From assembly GCA_002480015.1 (NCBI GenBank), contig DLQD01000031.1, positions 1-24,981 of the forward strand: DNA of 24,981 nucleotides, written 5' to 3'. The notes beneath the pieces are model-generated. The model was not told the origin of the DNA, searched no databases, and worked only from the letters and a program-made list of their open reading frames with translations. Made by a program: the position numbers and the translations under genes. Shown one piece after another: positions 7,655-15,300 of the stretch (the first letter of the stretch is position 1; the number at the start of each line of letters is the position of its first letter). This DNA is from Opitutia bacterium UBA7441. Its GTDB lineage: Bacteria; Verrucomicrobiota; Verrucomicrobiia; Opitutales; Coraliomargaritaceae.

Positions 7655-7834
7655 GTTTTATTTTTCCTTCAATGCTCGGTGAAGGATGTGTGTGCAACCT
7701 CAGAACGTAGACTTACCGAGTGACGACTGGCGCGCCTATGGGATCCTGTGAAAATTTTCCTTCGATGGCGTAGGCTGTAAAATCATCGTCACTTAGGACA
7801 ACGACAAATCCGGAGATTGTCAGTTATTAATAAA

Positions 7835-7858
7835 CGGGATGTGTCGATTGACATCCCG
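7835..7858 (-). terminator. Possible terminator downstream of hisF
   Basis: CGGGATGT, eight bases, ACATCCCG: a perfect 8-bp stem. On the minus strand it is followed by TTTATTAATAA, which is T-rich but not a clean U-tract. It lies about 155 bp after the hisF stop codon. Confidence 0.4.
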
Positions 7859-7883
7859 AACACCAAAGGTCTATAAATCAGTT

Positions 7884-7908
7884 GGGTCTTCGACCCCGCT
7901 GGCGCGGG
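7884..7908. repeat. Two overlapping, mutually exclusive hairpins
   Basis: GGGTC-TTC-GACCC (7884-7896) and CCCGC-TGGC-GCGGG (7895-7908) share bases 7895-7896, so only one can form fully. They lie in the non-coding part after hisF. The first resembles a tRNA T-arm (TTCGACCC), but no tRNA can be folded around it. Confidence 0.4.
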
Positions 7909-8013
7909 TTTGATACATACTCAAACGATCGACGAGAGTGATGGTTTTGTGATCACAGATGAATCATGATGAACACACTTTGCAAAGGCTTGTCCTGAGC
8001 CGGATTCGGTAGC

Positions 8014-8778
8014 TCACAGCCGAACCGGCAGTCCCTTTGATTGGAGGTGCTCTTTGGCTTGTTGGATGGTGAAGGTTCCGAAGTGGAAAATGGAGGCGGC
8101 GAGGACAGCGCTCGTTTTGCCCTTTATAATGGCGTCGGCCAGGTGGTCGAGGGTGCCGGCACCGCCGGAAGCGATGACGGGCACTTCGACGGCTTCGCTC
8201 ACAGCCCGGTTGAGGGCGTTGTCGAAGCCGGCTTGGGTGCCGTCGGAGTCCATGCTGGTCAGGAGGATTTCGCCGGCGCCGAGGGCCACGACTGTCCGCG
8301 CCCATTCGACCGCATCGAGGCCAGTGGGCTTGCGGCCGCCGTGTGTGTAGACCTCCCATTTGCCGTCTTCCCCAGGCACGCGCTTGGCGTCGATCGCGAC
8401 GACGATGCATTGGTTGCCGAAGCGGGCCGCGGACTCTTGGATCAGATCCGGGTTGAGGATGGCGGCGGTGTTGAGGCTGACTTTATCGGCCCCTGCGTTG
8501 AGCATGGCACGGATGTCCTCGACCGTGCGCAGGCCGCCGCCGACGGTGAGCGGCATGAAGCACTCGGATGCGGTGCGTTCGACCACGTCGATCATGGTGT
8601 TGCGCTCGTCGCTCGACGCGGTGATGTCAAGGAAGACGAGTTCGTCGGCCCCTTGCTGCTGGTAGGCTTTGGCTTGTTCCACGGGGTCACCCGCGTCGAT
8701 CAGATTGACGAAATTGACACCTTTGACCACACGTCCGTTATGGACGTCGAGGCAAGGGATGATGCGGACAGACAACAT
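8014..8778 (-). CDS. hisF: Imidazole glycerol phosphate synthase cyclase subunit
   Basis: A 254-residue TIM barrel that, with the glutaminase HisH, converts PRFAR plus ammonia into imidazole glycerol phosphate and AICAR (histidine and purine pathways, cytosol). The two catalytic aspartates D11 (IPCLDVHNGRVVKG) and D130 (VVAIDAKR) are present, as are the phosphate-binding motifs TVGGGL (78-83) and IASGGAGTLDH (202-212). Length is normal. Start ATG at 8778. No hisH or other his gene is adjacent, so the his genes are dispersed in this genome. The upstream gene on the same strand ends 82 bp before, across a hairpin, so hisF probably has its own promoter. Confidence 0.97.
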   Translation of the reverse strand: MLSVRIIPCLDVHNGRVVKGVNFVNLIDAGDPVEQAKAYQQQGADELVFLDITASSDERNTMIDVVERTASECFMPLTVGGGLRTVEDIRAMLNAGADKVSLNTAAILNPDLIQESAARFGNQCIVVAIDAKRVPGEDGKWEVYTHGGRKPTGLDAVEWARTVVALGAGEILLTSMDSDGTQAGFDNALNRAVSEAVEVPVIASGGAGTLDHLADAIIKGKTSAVLAASIFHFGTFTIQQAKEHLQSKGLPVRL

Positions 8779-8807
8779 AGTTGTTAATGGCGAATGACGA
8801 ACAGCGA

Positions 8808-8847
8808 ATGGCGCATAGCTGATTTGGGATTATTCGCTATCCGCCAT
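8808..8847. repeat. Inverted repeat between the 591-residue gene and hisF
   Basis: ATGGCGCATAGC (8808-8819) pairs with GCTATCCGCCAT (8836-8847) with one mismatch in 12. The stretch 8787-8865 also repeats the hexamer GCGAAT twice on each strand. There is no U-tract on either strand, so it is less a classic terminator than a small repeat element of the REP kind. Confidence 0.5.
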
Positions 8848-8860
8848 CATTCATTCGCTA

Positions 8861-10636
8861 TTATTCATCCGCAAACGCGATGTCGGGCTCGAAGGAGAGC
8901 GCGAGGCGGTATTGTGTGCCGGGGCGCATGACGAGCGGGCGGTCGCGTTGCAGGATTTGCAGGTAGTGCATGTTACCGTAATAAGTGCGGTATGTGGGGT
9001 CGTCGCTGACGACTTCGAGCTCTTTCCATTCGGCTTGGAAGTCGTCTTTAATGACTTCAGTGCGGTGGCCGCTTTCGCCCAGAGTGAAGGCGGTGGCGAC
9101 ACGGTAGCGGCTATGTGGTGCGGCGATGCCAAGGACGTAGCGCATCTTGTCGAGCGTGACTTGTTGTTTTACGCTGAAGGCGAACTCACAGCTGATCTTC
9201 CCTTTAAGAAAAGTCCATGTGACCTTGCAGCTGCCGAGCCCGTTGACCAGTTCTTCGTCTTTGGTAATAAGTTCCGGTTGGTCGTATTTAAAATTTAGCG
9301 CGTTGCGCAGACCCATGCTAGTGGTGCAGTTTTTGCCATAGAAAGAAGGTACGATGACTTTGTCGCCGAAGGTAAGTTCGGGCTGCATGATGGGCAGATA
9401 TGTATCCACCGGCCAGTCGAAGATGCCAGGAGAGTGGGGGAAGGCTAGGTAGTCGGAAGTGCCTTTGCCCAGCTTGCTCGAACCAATCAGAGGTAATTGT
9501 ACGGCGAGTCCCGAATCAGGGTCCTGGTAGACGAAGAGACCTTGCTCCTTACGATGCGACTTATCGAAGCTGACATAGCGAGCGACCTTGCGGGCTGGAA
9601 CGGGTGCCGAGGGTGCGGCATCGCCGCCGGCGGAGCGGGCGAGGCGCGACCACTGGCAAAGGTAGCGGGCCGCGTCGAAGTTGGCCATGCGTGTGCTGTG
9701 GTAAGGCACGGTGTTACGCTCTTCGTCGCGGATGACCAAGTAGCCGTGCTCCTGGTCGAGGTAGGTGACGAAGAAATTCATGAAGAGGCGGCGCACCGCA
9801 TCGACATAGAGGTCGCGCTGGTTGGCGGGCACCCATCCGTCGCGAAGGGCTTGCAAGGTTAGGCTGATGCAGTGCATCTGACCGTAGGCACCGAGCGAGC
9901 GACCGTAGGCCCAGCCAATGCCGTCTTGGCGGGCTAGGTCCGGGATCAGTTTAAGATACTTCTCCGAGTACGAGCGGAGGCTGGGGAGTTTACGCTCGCG
10001 CAGGTGTAAGTTGGCGTGGAGCTGTAAGGCTTGGCGAATGAAAACAAAACTAAGCACTCCGTAGATGTCGAAACTGCCACCGAGGCGAGCTTCGTCGCCA
10101 GCGGCATCGTCGATATAGCCGGTAGAAGAGTGGCTGTCGATACGCTCGAGGAAACGGTCGATCAGCCGGCCAGTCTCGTCCTTCTTGGAGAGACCCAGGC
10201 TGAAGCGGGTCACAGCCTTGGCGATGTTGAAGGCTTGATAATGGTTCTGGTAGTCACTGCGCTCCAGGAGGAGCTTGTCGAGTTGTTCCCGGGTCGGGTC
10301 CATGAGGCGCTCCCAGACTGGATTGCGGTCCTTTGACGGGCTGAAGGAGAGGAGGCCGAGCGCTGCATAGGCTAGGCCGTTTTCCATCTCTTCGGGGCAG
10401 AATGCCTGCGCGGTCACGGTGCGGGCGGAGAGGTCGATCAAATCGTATTCACCTAGGGTCGTCTCGTTGGTCGCCCGATAATACTCGCCAATGGCAAGCG
10501 CAGCATGTCCCGGTTCGTCCAAGCGGCTGTGTTCTCCGGCGACAGGAGTGATTGTGCCCTGTTCGGTGATTGATTCTAAGTTGTGACCCAAGATGGATTG
10601 GGCCATGTCGAGGCATTGATCTGCGAAGTTTTCCAT
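8861..10636 (-). CDS. Conserved-looking protein of unknown function (591 residues)
   Basis: No family is recognised with confidence. The protein has no signal peptide or membrane helix, so it should be cytosolic. The first 330 residues look mainly helical, with aromatic- and glycine-rich turns such as GSFDIYGVLSFVF and GIGWAYGRSLGAYGQMH. This is the style of alpha/alpha-toroid sugar-active enzymes and loosely like the GRSL region of DUF2264. The last 200 residues look beta-rich (KVTWTFLKGKISCEFAF), like the beta-sandwich that follows the toroid in many lyases and hydrolases. A role on carbohydrate is therefore an inference. ATG 10636 is preferred over a TTG two codons upstream. It is divergent from acs and may share its control region. 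Confidence 0.55.
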   Translation of the reverse strand: MENFADQCLDMAQSILGHNLESITEQGTITPVAGEHSRLDEPGHAALAIGEYYRATNETTLGEYDLIDLSARTVTAQAFCPEEMENGLAYAALGLLSFSPSKDRNPVWERLMDPTREQLDKLLLERSDYQNHYQAFNIAKAVTRFSLGLSKKDETGRLIDRFLERIDSHSSTGYIDDAAGDEARLGGSFDIYGVLSFVFIRQALQLHANLHLRERKLPSLRSYSEKYLKLIPDLARQDGIGWAYGRSLGAYGQMHCISLTLQALRDGWVPANQRDLYVDAVRRLFMNFFVTYLDQEHGYLVIRDEERNTVPYHSTRMANFDAARYLCQWSRLARSAGGDAAPSAPVPARKVARYVSFDKSHRKEQGLFVYQDPDSGLAVQLPLIGSSKLGKGTSDYLAFPHSPGIFDWPVDTYLPIMQPELTFGDKVIVPSFYGKNCTTSMGLRNALNFKYDQPELITKDEELVNGLGSCKVTWTFLKGKISCEFAFSVKQQVTLDKMRYVLGIAAPHSRYRVATAFTLGESGHRTEVIKDDFQAEWKELEVVSDDPTYRTYYGNMHYLQILQRDRPLVMRPGTQYRLALSFEPDIAFADE

Positions 10637-10646
10637 TATCAAGAAA

Positions 10647-10662
10647 CGCGTCCCCAGACGCG
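10647..10662. repeat. Short GC-rich hairpin in the leader of the 591-residue gene
   Basis: CGCGTC-CCCA-GACGCG: a perfect 6-bp stem that ends 10 bases before the minus-strand start codon at 10636. In the mRNA it would lie close to the start and might affect translation. The rest of the 203-bp divergent region (10637-10839) shows no gene. It has a TTGACC at 10748-10753 without a matching -10 box. Confidence 0.4.
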
Positions 10663-10839
10663 CGTAAAGGGTTCATGTAGGTTTCCCCCAGAGTCCTTGT
10701 CAACTGCTTTCAGCTGCTTCCTGATGTCAGTTTTCTGGGAAATGTCATTGACCTAATTTTTCGGGATAATTGCCTTGTTTTTATTAGTTCCACTTAATTC
10801 ATCAATCAGGTTCTATTACCTCTCCCCCCTACAAATACA

Positions 10840-12804
10840 ATGACTACTGATCATTCCTCAATGGAGTCGGTCTCTCACGAGCACCGCAAATTTCCACCGG
10901 CTTCTGCATTCGTAAAACGCGCCCATATTAGCGGAGAAGATGCCTATAAAGCACTTTACAGTAAAAGTATTCAGGATCCCGAGACTTTCTGGGCAGAAGC
11001 TGCCGAAGATCTCCACTGGTTCAACAAGTGGGACAGTGTGCTGGATACTTCAGACGCTCCGTTTTTTAAGTGGTTCGACGGTAGCCGCACGAATCTCTCG
11101 TATAATTGCCTCGATCGACACATCGAAGCGGGTAAGGGGGATAAGATCGCCATCCACTGGGAGGGTGAGCCAGGTGACACCCGTGATATCAGCTACGCGC
11201 AGCTACATCTCGAAGTTTGCCGCTTCGCCAATGCAATGAAGGCCCGTGGGGTCAAAAAGGGCGAGCGTGTTGCGATCTACCTGCCCATGGTCCCAGAGTT
11301 GGCGATTTCGGTTCTGGCCTGTGCCCGTATCGGAGCCGTGCATACGGTTATTTTTGCCGGTTTCTCGGCCGATTCGATTCGAGACCGCGTGCTCGATAGC
11401 GAAACGCGGATGGTGATCACGGGTGACGGAGGTTACCGGCGTGGCAAGATGCTTGAACTGAAAAAGATCGTCGACGAAGGCGTGGCTGATTGCGCCTGCG
11501 TGAAAGATGTGATCGTGGTCAAACGGGGGGATGACCACCCGGTCGATTGTCCTATGCAAGCGGGGCGCGATGCTTGGTATCATGACTTAGTCGCCGACGT
11601 GAGTGATGTGTGTCCGGCCGAAGAAATGGAGGCGGAGGACTTGCTTTTCCTTCTCTATACGAGCGGCACTACGGGCAAGCCCAAGGGCATCATGCACACA
11701 ACCGCCGGTTATCAGGTCTACAGCTACTTGACTTCCAAGTATATTTTCGACCTCAAGAACGACGATGTGTATTGGTGCACTGCGGATGTAGGGTGGATCA
11801 CTGGACACACGTATATTGTTTACGGCATCATGCAGAACGGCGTCTCGCAAGTGATCTACGAAGGTGCGCCAAATCACCCGGACGAAGGGCGCTTCTGGGA
11901 GATCATTGAAAAATACAAAGTTTCCATCTTCTACACCGCACCGACTGCGATCCGCGCCTTCATGAAGTGGGGCGATAACTGGGTGACGAACAAAGACCTC
12001 TCCTCGCTCCGCCTACTGGGCACGGTTGGTGAGCCGATCAACCCCGAGGCTTGGATTTGGTATCACAAGATGATCGGCAGCGAGCGCTGCCCGATCGTCG
12101 ACACCTGGTGGCAAACTGAAACCGGCGGCCACATGCTCACTCCTATGCCGGGTGCCACAGCCACCAAACCCGGTTGTGCGACGGTTCCCTTCTTCGGTGT
12201 GGAGCCAGTGATCCTGACGGACGAGGGGGAGGAAGTCGAAGCGGGCATTTTGGCGATCAAAAAACCTTGGCCAGGTATGCTGCGTGGAATCTACGGAGAT
12301 CCGCAACGTTACCAAGACACGTATTGGTGCAAGTGGGATGGTAAATATTACTTCCCAGGGGATGGTGCCCGCCGCGATGAGGATGGCTATATTTGGATCC
12401 TCGGGCGCGTCGATGACGTGGTTAATGTGTCCGGACACCGTATCGGCACCGCCGAGCTGGAGAGTGTCTTCGTCGAGCATCAGGACGTGGCCGAGTCGGC
12501 TGTTGTCGGTATCCCGCATGAGATCAAGGGGCAAGGCCTCATTGCTTTTGTTACTGTGATTGATGGCCGTGCTCATGATGAGCCATTGCGTCAGGAATTG
12601 ATCTCGATGATTGATAAGGGGATCGGCAAATTTGCACGTCCAGAGCGGATCCTTTTTTCTTCAGATCTCCCCAAGACACGATCGGGCAAGATCATGCGCC
12701 GCCTTTTACGCGATATTGCCGAGGGGAAAGAACTTGGTAACACGACCACTCTGGCCGATCCATCTGTGGTCGAAGAATTACAGAAACAGTATTTAAAGGC
12801 GTAG
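10840..12804 (+). CDS. acs: Acetyl-CoA synthetase (AMP-forming)
   Basis: A 654-residue enzyme converting acetate, ATP and CoA into acetyl-CoA, AMP and pyrophosphate. All core motifs are present: the P-loop YTSGTTGKPKG (273-283), WWQTETGG (423-430, where W423 limits the acyl pocket to acetate), the hinge region around GRVDDVVNVSGHR (522-534) and the catalytic lysine K617 in PKTRSGKIMRR. That lysine is the usual target of regulatory acetylation in this family; no acetyltransferase or deacetylase is in the window. Length matches bacterial Acs (about 650). It is divergent from the 591-residue gene, and argH follows after 86 bp on the same strand. It could use acetate imported by the symporter at 1630-3739. 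Confidence 0.97.
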   Translation: MTTDHSSMESVSHEHRKFPPASAFVKRAHISGEDAYKALYSKSIQDPETFWAEAAEDLHWFNKWDSVLDTSDAPFFKWFDGSRTNLSYNCLDRHIEAGKGDKIAIHWEGEPGDTRDISYAQLHLEVCRFANAMKARGVKKGERVAIYLPMVPELAISVLACARIGAVHTVIFAGFSADSIRDRVLDSETRMVITGDGGYRRGKMLELKKIVDEGVADCACVKDVIVVKRGDDHPVDCPMQAGRDAWYHDLVADVSDVCPAEEMEAEDLLFLLYTSGTTGKPKGIMHTTAGYQVYSYLTSKYIFDLKNDDVYWCTADVGWITGHTYIVYGIMQNGVSQVIYEGAPNHPDEGRFWEIIEKYKVSIFYTAPTAIRAFMKWGDNWVTNKDLSSLRLLGTVGEPINPEAWIWYHKMIGSERCPIVDTWWQTETGGHMLTPMPGATATKPGCATVPFFGVEPVILTDEGEEVEAGILAIKKPWPGMLRGIYGDPQRYQDTYWCKWDGKYYFPGDGARRDEDGYIWILGRVDDVVNVSGHRIGTAELESVFVEHQDVAESAVVGIPHEIKGQGLIAFVTVIDGRAHDEPLRQELISMIDKGIGKFARPERILFSSDLPKTRSGKIMRRLLRDIAEGKELGNTTTLADPSVVEELQKQYLKA

Positions 12805-12890
12805 CGCTTAGCTGAAAAAGCGATAGGGACAATGCTTCCAGATTTCGGATTAGATTTGCCAAAGCGAGCGGAGCGCAAATTCTCTCAGCT

Positions 12891-14288
12891 ATGGCAGATG
12901 GAAAAAAACAAGCAACGTGGGGTGGACGCTTCTCCGAAGGCCCTGCCGATTTGATGCTCCGCATCGGTGAATCCGTATCTTTTGATCAACGGCTTGCCCC
13001 CTTTGATATCCAAGGTAGCAAGGCGCAGGCTGCGATGCTCGCCCACGTCGGCATCCTTACTGCCGAGGAGCGCGACGCGATCCAAGCGGGCTTGGATGTC
13101 ATACGTGCCCAAGTCGAGGCGGGCGCATTCAACTGGGATCCCGCGCTCGAAGATGTGCACATGAACATCGAGCAGGCGCTGACCCAAGCCGTTCCTGCCG
13201 CGGCCAAGTTGCATACGGCCCGCAGCCGCAACGACCAAGTGGCCACCGACGTGCGTCTTTGGTTTAAACATGCCTGCGCAGTGCTCGACGCTTCGCTCGC
13301 CGCGGTCATCGCTGCCCTCGTCGAACTTGCGGACCAGACGCAGCGTGTGATTATCCCCGGCTACACGCATTTGCAACGCGCCCAGCCCGTTTCTATGGCG
13401 CACCACCTGCTTGCCTATGTCGAGATGTTCGCGCGTGACCGCACGCGCATCGCGGCGGTCAAGGCGCAGGCCAATGTCTGCCCGCTCGGCTCCGGCGCGA
13501 TCGCTGGCACGACGCTCCCGATCGATCGGGAGTTCGTGGCTCGAGAGCTCGGCTTTGTCGATGCCGCCGGTAATCCACAAGTCACGCAAAACAGTATGGA
13601 TGCGGTGAGTGATCGTGACAGCTTTATCGAATTCGCCTCCGCCTGCGCAGCAGTTGGTGTGCACCTCTCGCGCCTCTCCGAGGACTTTATTCTCTGGAGT
13701 AGCGCCGAGTTCGGCTTCGTGAAATTGCCAGACGCCTTTACCACCGGTTCCAGCCTGATGCCGCAGAAGAAGAATCCGGATGCCTTCGAATTGATCCGTG
13801 GTAAGTCGGCTCGTCTTACGGGTAATCTGCAGATGCTGTTGACTATGGTCAAAGGCCTGCCGCTGACCTATAATCGCGACCTGCAGGAAGACAAGCCGCC
13901 AGTCTTTGACAGCTTTGACCAGACGAAGCTGATGCTCGATTGTGTGGCCGCCTGCCTGCCCGGCGTCCGAGCCGATGCGGCGCGTTGCGCCGCCGCCGTC
14001 GCCGATCCCGCCCTCCTAGCCACCGATGTCGTCGATTATCTCGTTAACAAGGGGGTGCCTTTCCGCGAAGCTCACCACGTGGTGGGCGCCTTAGTCGCTC
14101 TGTCTGAAGAGTTGGAGACACCACTGAATCAATTACCCTTCACGGAGGTCTGCAAAATCCACGAAGCTCTAAGCGAAGACTGGATTCAGGCCTTTGACCT
14201 AGAAAAGGCGCTGGCCGCCCGCGACAAGCCCGGCATGCCCGGGCCGAAGCAAGTCGCCGCCCGTATTGCGCATTGGCGTTCCGCGTAG
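12891..14288 (+). CDS. argH: Argininosuccinate lyase
   Basis: A 465-residue enzyme of the fumarase/aspartase superfamily. It splits argininosuccinate into arginine and fumarate, the last step of arginine synthesis. Seen: TARSRNDQVATDVRLW (109-124), the general-acid histidine H160 in GYTHLQRAQP, and the signature loop GSSLMPQKKNPD (286-297) with the catalytic serine. Length is normal (about 460). No other arg gene is near. It lies 86 bp after acs with no clear terminator, so read-through from acs is possible. A 6-bp inverted repeat (ATTTGC at 12854, GCAAAT at 12875) lies just before the start. It converges on the cvfB-like gene across a REP-like element. Confidence 0.97.
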   Translation: MADGKKQATWGGRFSEGPADLMLRIGESVSFDQRLAPFDIQGSKAQAAMLAHVGILTAEERDAIQAGLDVIRAQVEAGAFNWDPALEDVHMNIEQALTQAVPAAAKLHTARSRNDQVATDVRLWFKHACAVLDASLAAVIAALVELADQTQRVIIPGYTHLQRAQPVSMAHHLLAYVEMFARDRTRIAAVKAQANVCPLGSGAIAGTTLPIDREFVARELGFVDAAGNPQVTQNSMDAVSDRDSFIEFASACAAVGVHLSRLSEDFILWSSAEFGFVKLPDAFTTGSSLMPQKKNPDAFELIRGKSARLTGNLQMLLTMVKGLPLTYNRDLQEDKPPVFDSFDQTKLMLDCVAACLPGVRADAARCAAAVADPALLATDVVDYLVNKGVPFREAHHVVGALVALSEELETPLNQLPFTEVCKIHEALSEDWIQAFDLEKALAARDKPGMPGPKQVAARIAHWRSA

Positions 14289-14369
14289 ATTGAAGCTCCA
14301 GCGCGCATTCCGATTCTCGCTCCTCGACTCTACTAAAACGATTTTTTGGACTCGGTAGGAGCATAATTT

Positions 14370-14442
14370 GTAGTGGCTGCTATAGCTGCCATATTGCAGT
14401 CTGGGGGCGCTACGACTTGATGGCGACTAAAGTCGCCACTAC
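14370..14442. repeat. REP/BIME-like inverted-repeat element between convergent genes
   Basis: The element starts GTAGTGGC (14370-14377) and ends with its reverse complement GCCACTAC (14435-14442). Inside is a near-perfect palindrome TGGCGACTAAAGTCGCCA (14421-14438) and, at the other end, an imperfect counterpart (TGGCTGC-TATA-GCTGCCA). Two head-to-head units joined by a spacer is the typical build of REP doublets. It sits between the convergent argH and cvfB-like genes, where it could stop transcription from both sides. Confidence 0.7.
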
Positions 14443-14453
14443 GGATTACGGCG

Positions 14454-15299
14454 CTAGTTAGCGACAATTAGCTCAATTCCCGTATCCGTAATCAGGATAC
14501 GGCGTTGCTTGTAGAGCTTTCCGATGGCTTGTTTAAAAGCCTTCTTGCTTGTGTCGAAGGTGGTGCGGATGTCTTCGGGGCTGCTTTTGTCATTAAAGGG
14601 CAGCGCACCGCCGGCGGCTTCCAGTTGGTCGAGGATGACTTGACTGACGCCCTCTACGCGGCCGTAGCCCGAGGGGTCGCGGCGGAGGTCGATCTTGCCG
14701 TCGTTGTGCACTTTCTTGATATAGCCGGTGAACTGGTCGCCGGGTTCGAGCTGGTCCGAGGTCTCCTCGTGGTAGAGGAGGCCGCGGTAGCGTTTGTCGA
14801 TGATTGCCTTGAAGCCGAGGGGTGAGTCGCCGTAGATGAGTACCTCTACCGAGTCGTTGGGCTCGTAGGGTGGTCTTTCGCGGGGGAGGTGGTTGTGCAA
14901 GCGGGTCGAAGCAACTACGCGATTGGTATATTCGTCGACGTAAACGGCCACGATGGCACCGTCGCCTTCAGTGAAGTGGATGTTGCCTTGCTCGCGGTAG
15001 GGTAGCAGGAGGTCTTTGCTCAGGCCCCAGTCGAGGAAGGCGCCGGCGTTGGGGTTCACACTGACGACTTCGAGGTAGGCAAATTCGCCAGCTTGAGCGA
15101 GGGGCTTTTCTGTCGTGGCAACGAGCCGGTCTTCCGAGTCATTGTAAACGAAGACTTCCACCTCCGCGCCGACTTTCATCTCCGGCGTGATGTAGCGCTT
15201 AGGCATGAGTATTTTGTCATGCGCACCACCGTCGAGGTAGAGCCCGTGGTCGCTCATTTCGAGCACGGTGAGAATGTTGTAGCGTCCTATTTCGGCCAT
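14454..15299 (-). CDS. CvfB/YitL-like S1 RNA-binding protein
   Basis: A 281-residue protein starting with a CvfB-type N-terminal S1-like domain (IGRYNILTVLEMSDHGLYLDGG). Further S1-like domains follow: GAFLDWGLSKDLLLPY around 81-96 and GYIKKVHNDGKIDLRRDP further on. The C-terminal winged-helix region has SKKAFKQAIGKLYKQRRI. The family binds RNA; in Staphylococcus CvfB affects expression of virulence genes, but its role here is unknown. The start ATG at 15299 was chosen because the protein family begins at this residue and because ispA stops one base earlier (TGA C ATG). The frame is open further upstream, but those residues lie inside ispA and look like shadow sequence. It is probably translated coupled to ispA. 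Confidence 0.85.
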   Translation of the reverse strand: MAEIGRYNILTVLEMSDHGLYLDGGAHDKILMPKRYITPEMKVGAEVEVFVYNDSEDRLVATTEKPLAQAGEFAYLEVVSVNPNAGAFLDWGLSKDLLLPYREQGNIHFTEGDGAIVAVYVDEYTNRVVASTRLHNHLPRERPPYEPNDSVEVLIYGDSPLGFKAIIDKRYRGLLYHEETSDQLEPGDQFTGYIKKVHNDGKIDLRRDPSGYGRVEGVSQVILDQLEAAGGALPFNDKSSPEDIRTTFDTSKKAFKQAIGKLYKQRRILITDTGIELIVAN

Positions 15300-15300
15300 G

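Larger units (their letters stand above)
7563..8013. other. 451-bp intergenic region between hisF and deoC
   Basis: No credible gene: the longest frame with a start is about 21 codons (from ATG 7686). It contains a palindrome near deoC (7631-7654), an 8-bp perfect hairpin (7835-7858) and two mutually exclusive hairpins (7884-7896 and 7895-7908). The part nearest deoC is AT-rich and should hold the deoC promoter; TATACT is present on the minus strand at about 7610-7615. The middle part (about 7660-7830) shows nothing I recognise. Confidence 0.6.

Noticed and set aside
7686..7751. Short plus-strand peptide gene of about 21 codons
   Set aside because: No conserved features or convincing ribosome site; frames of this size are expected by chance.
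7861..7920. tRNA gene
   Set aside because: A T-arm-like TTCGACCC hairpin is present, but no acceptor stem, D-arm or CCA end can be folded around it.
8041..8787. Long plus-strand frame opposite hisF
   Set aside because: It is antisense to a certain gene; the repetitive Gly/Asp/Val composition is typical of a shadow of a GC-rich gene.
10748..10776. Sigma70 promoter for acs based on TTGACC
   Set aside because: No -10-like hexamer at 16-18 bp; the nearest GATAAT is only 11 bp away.
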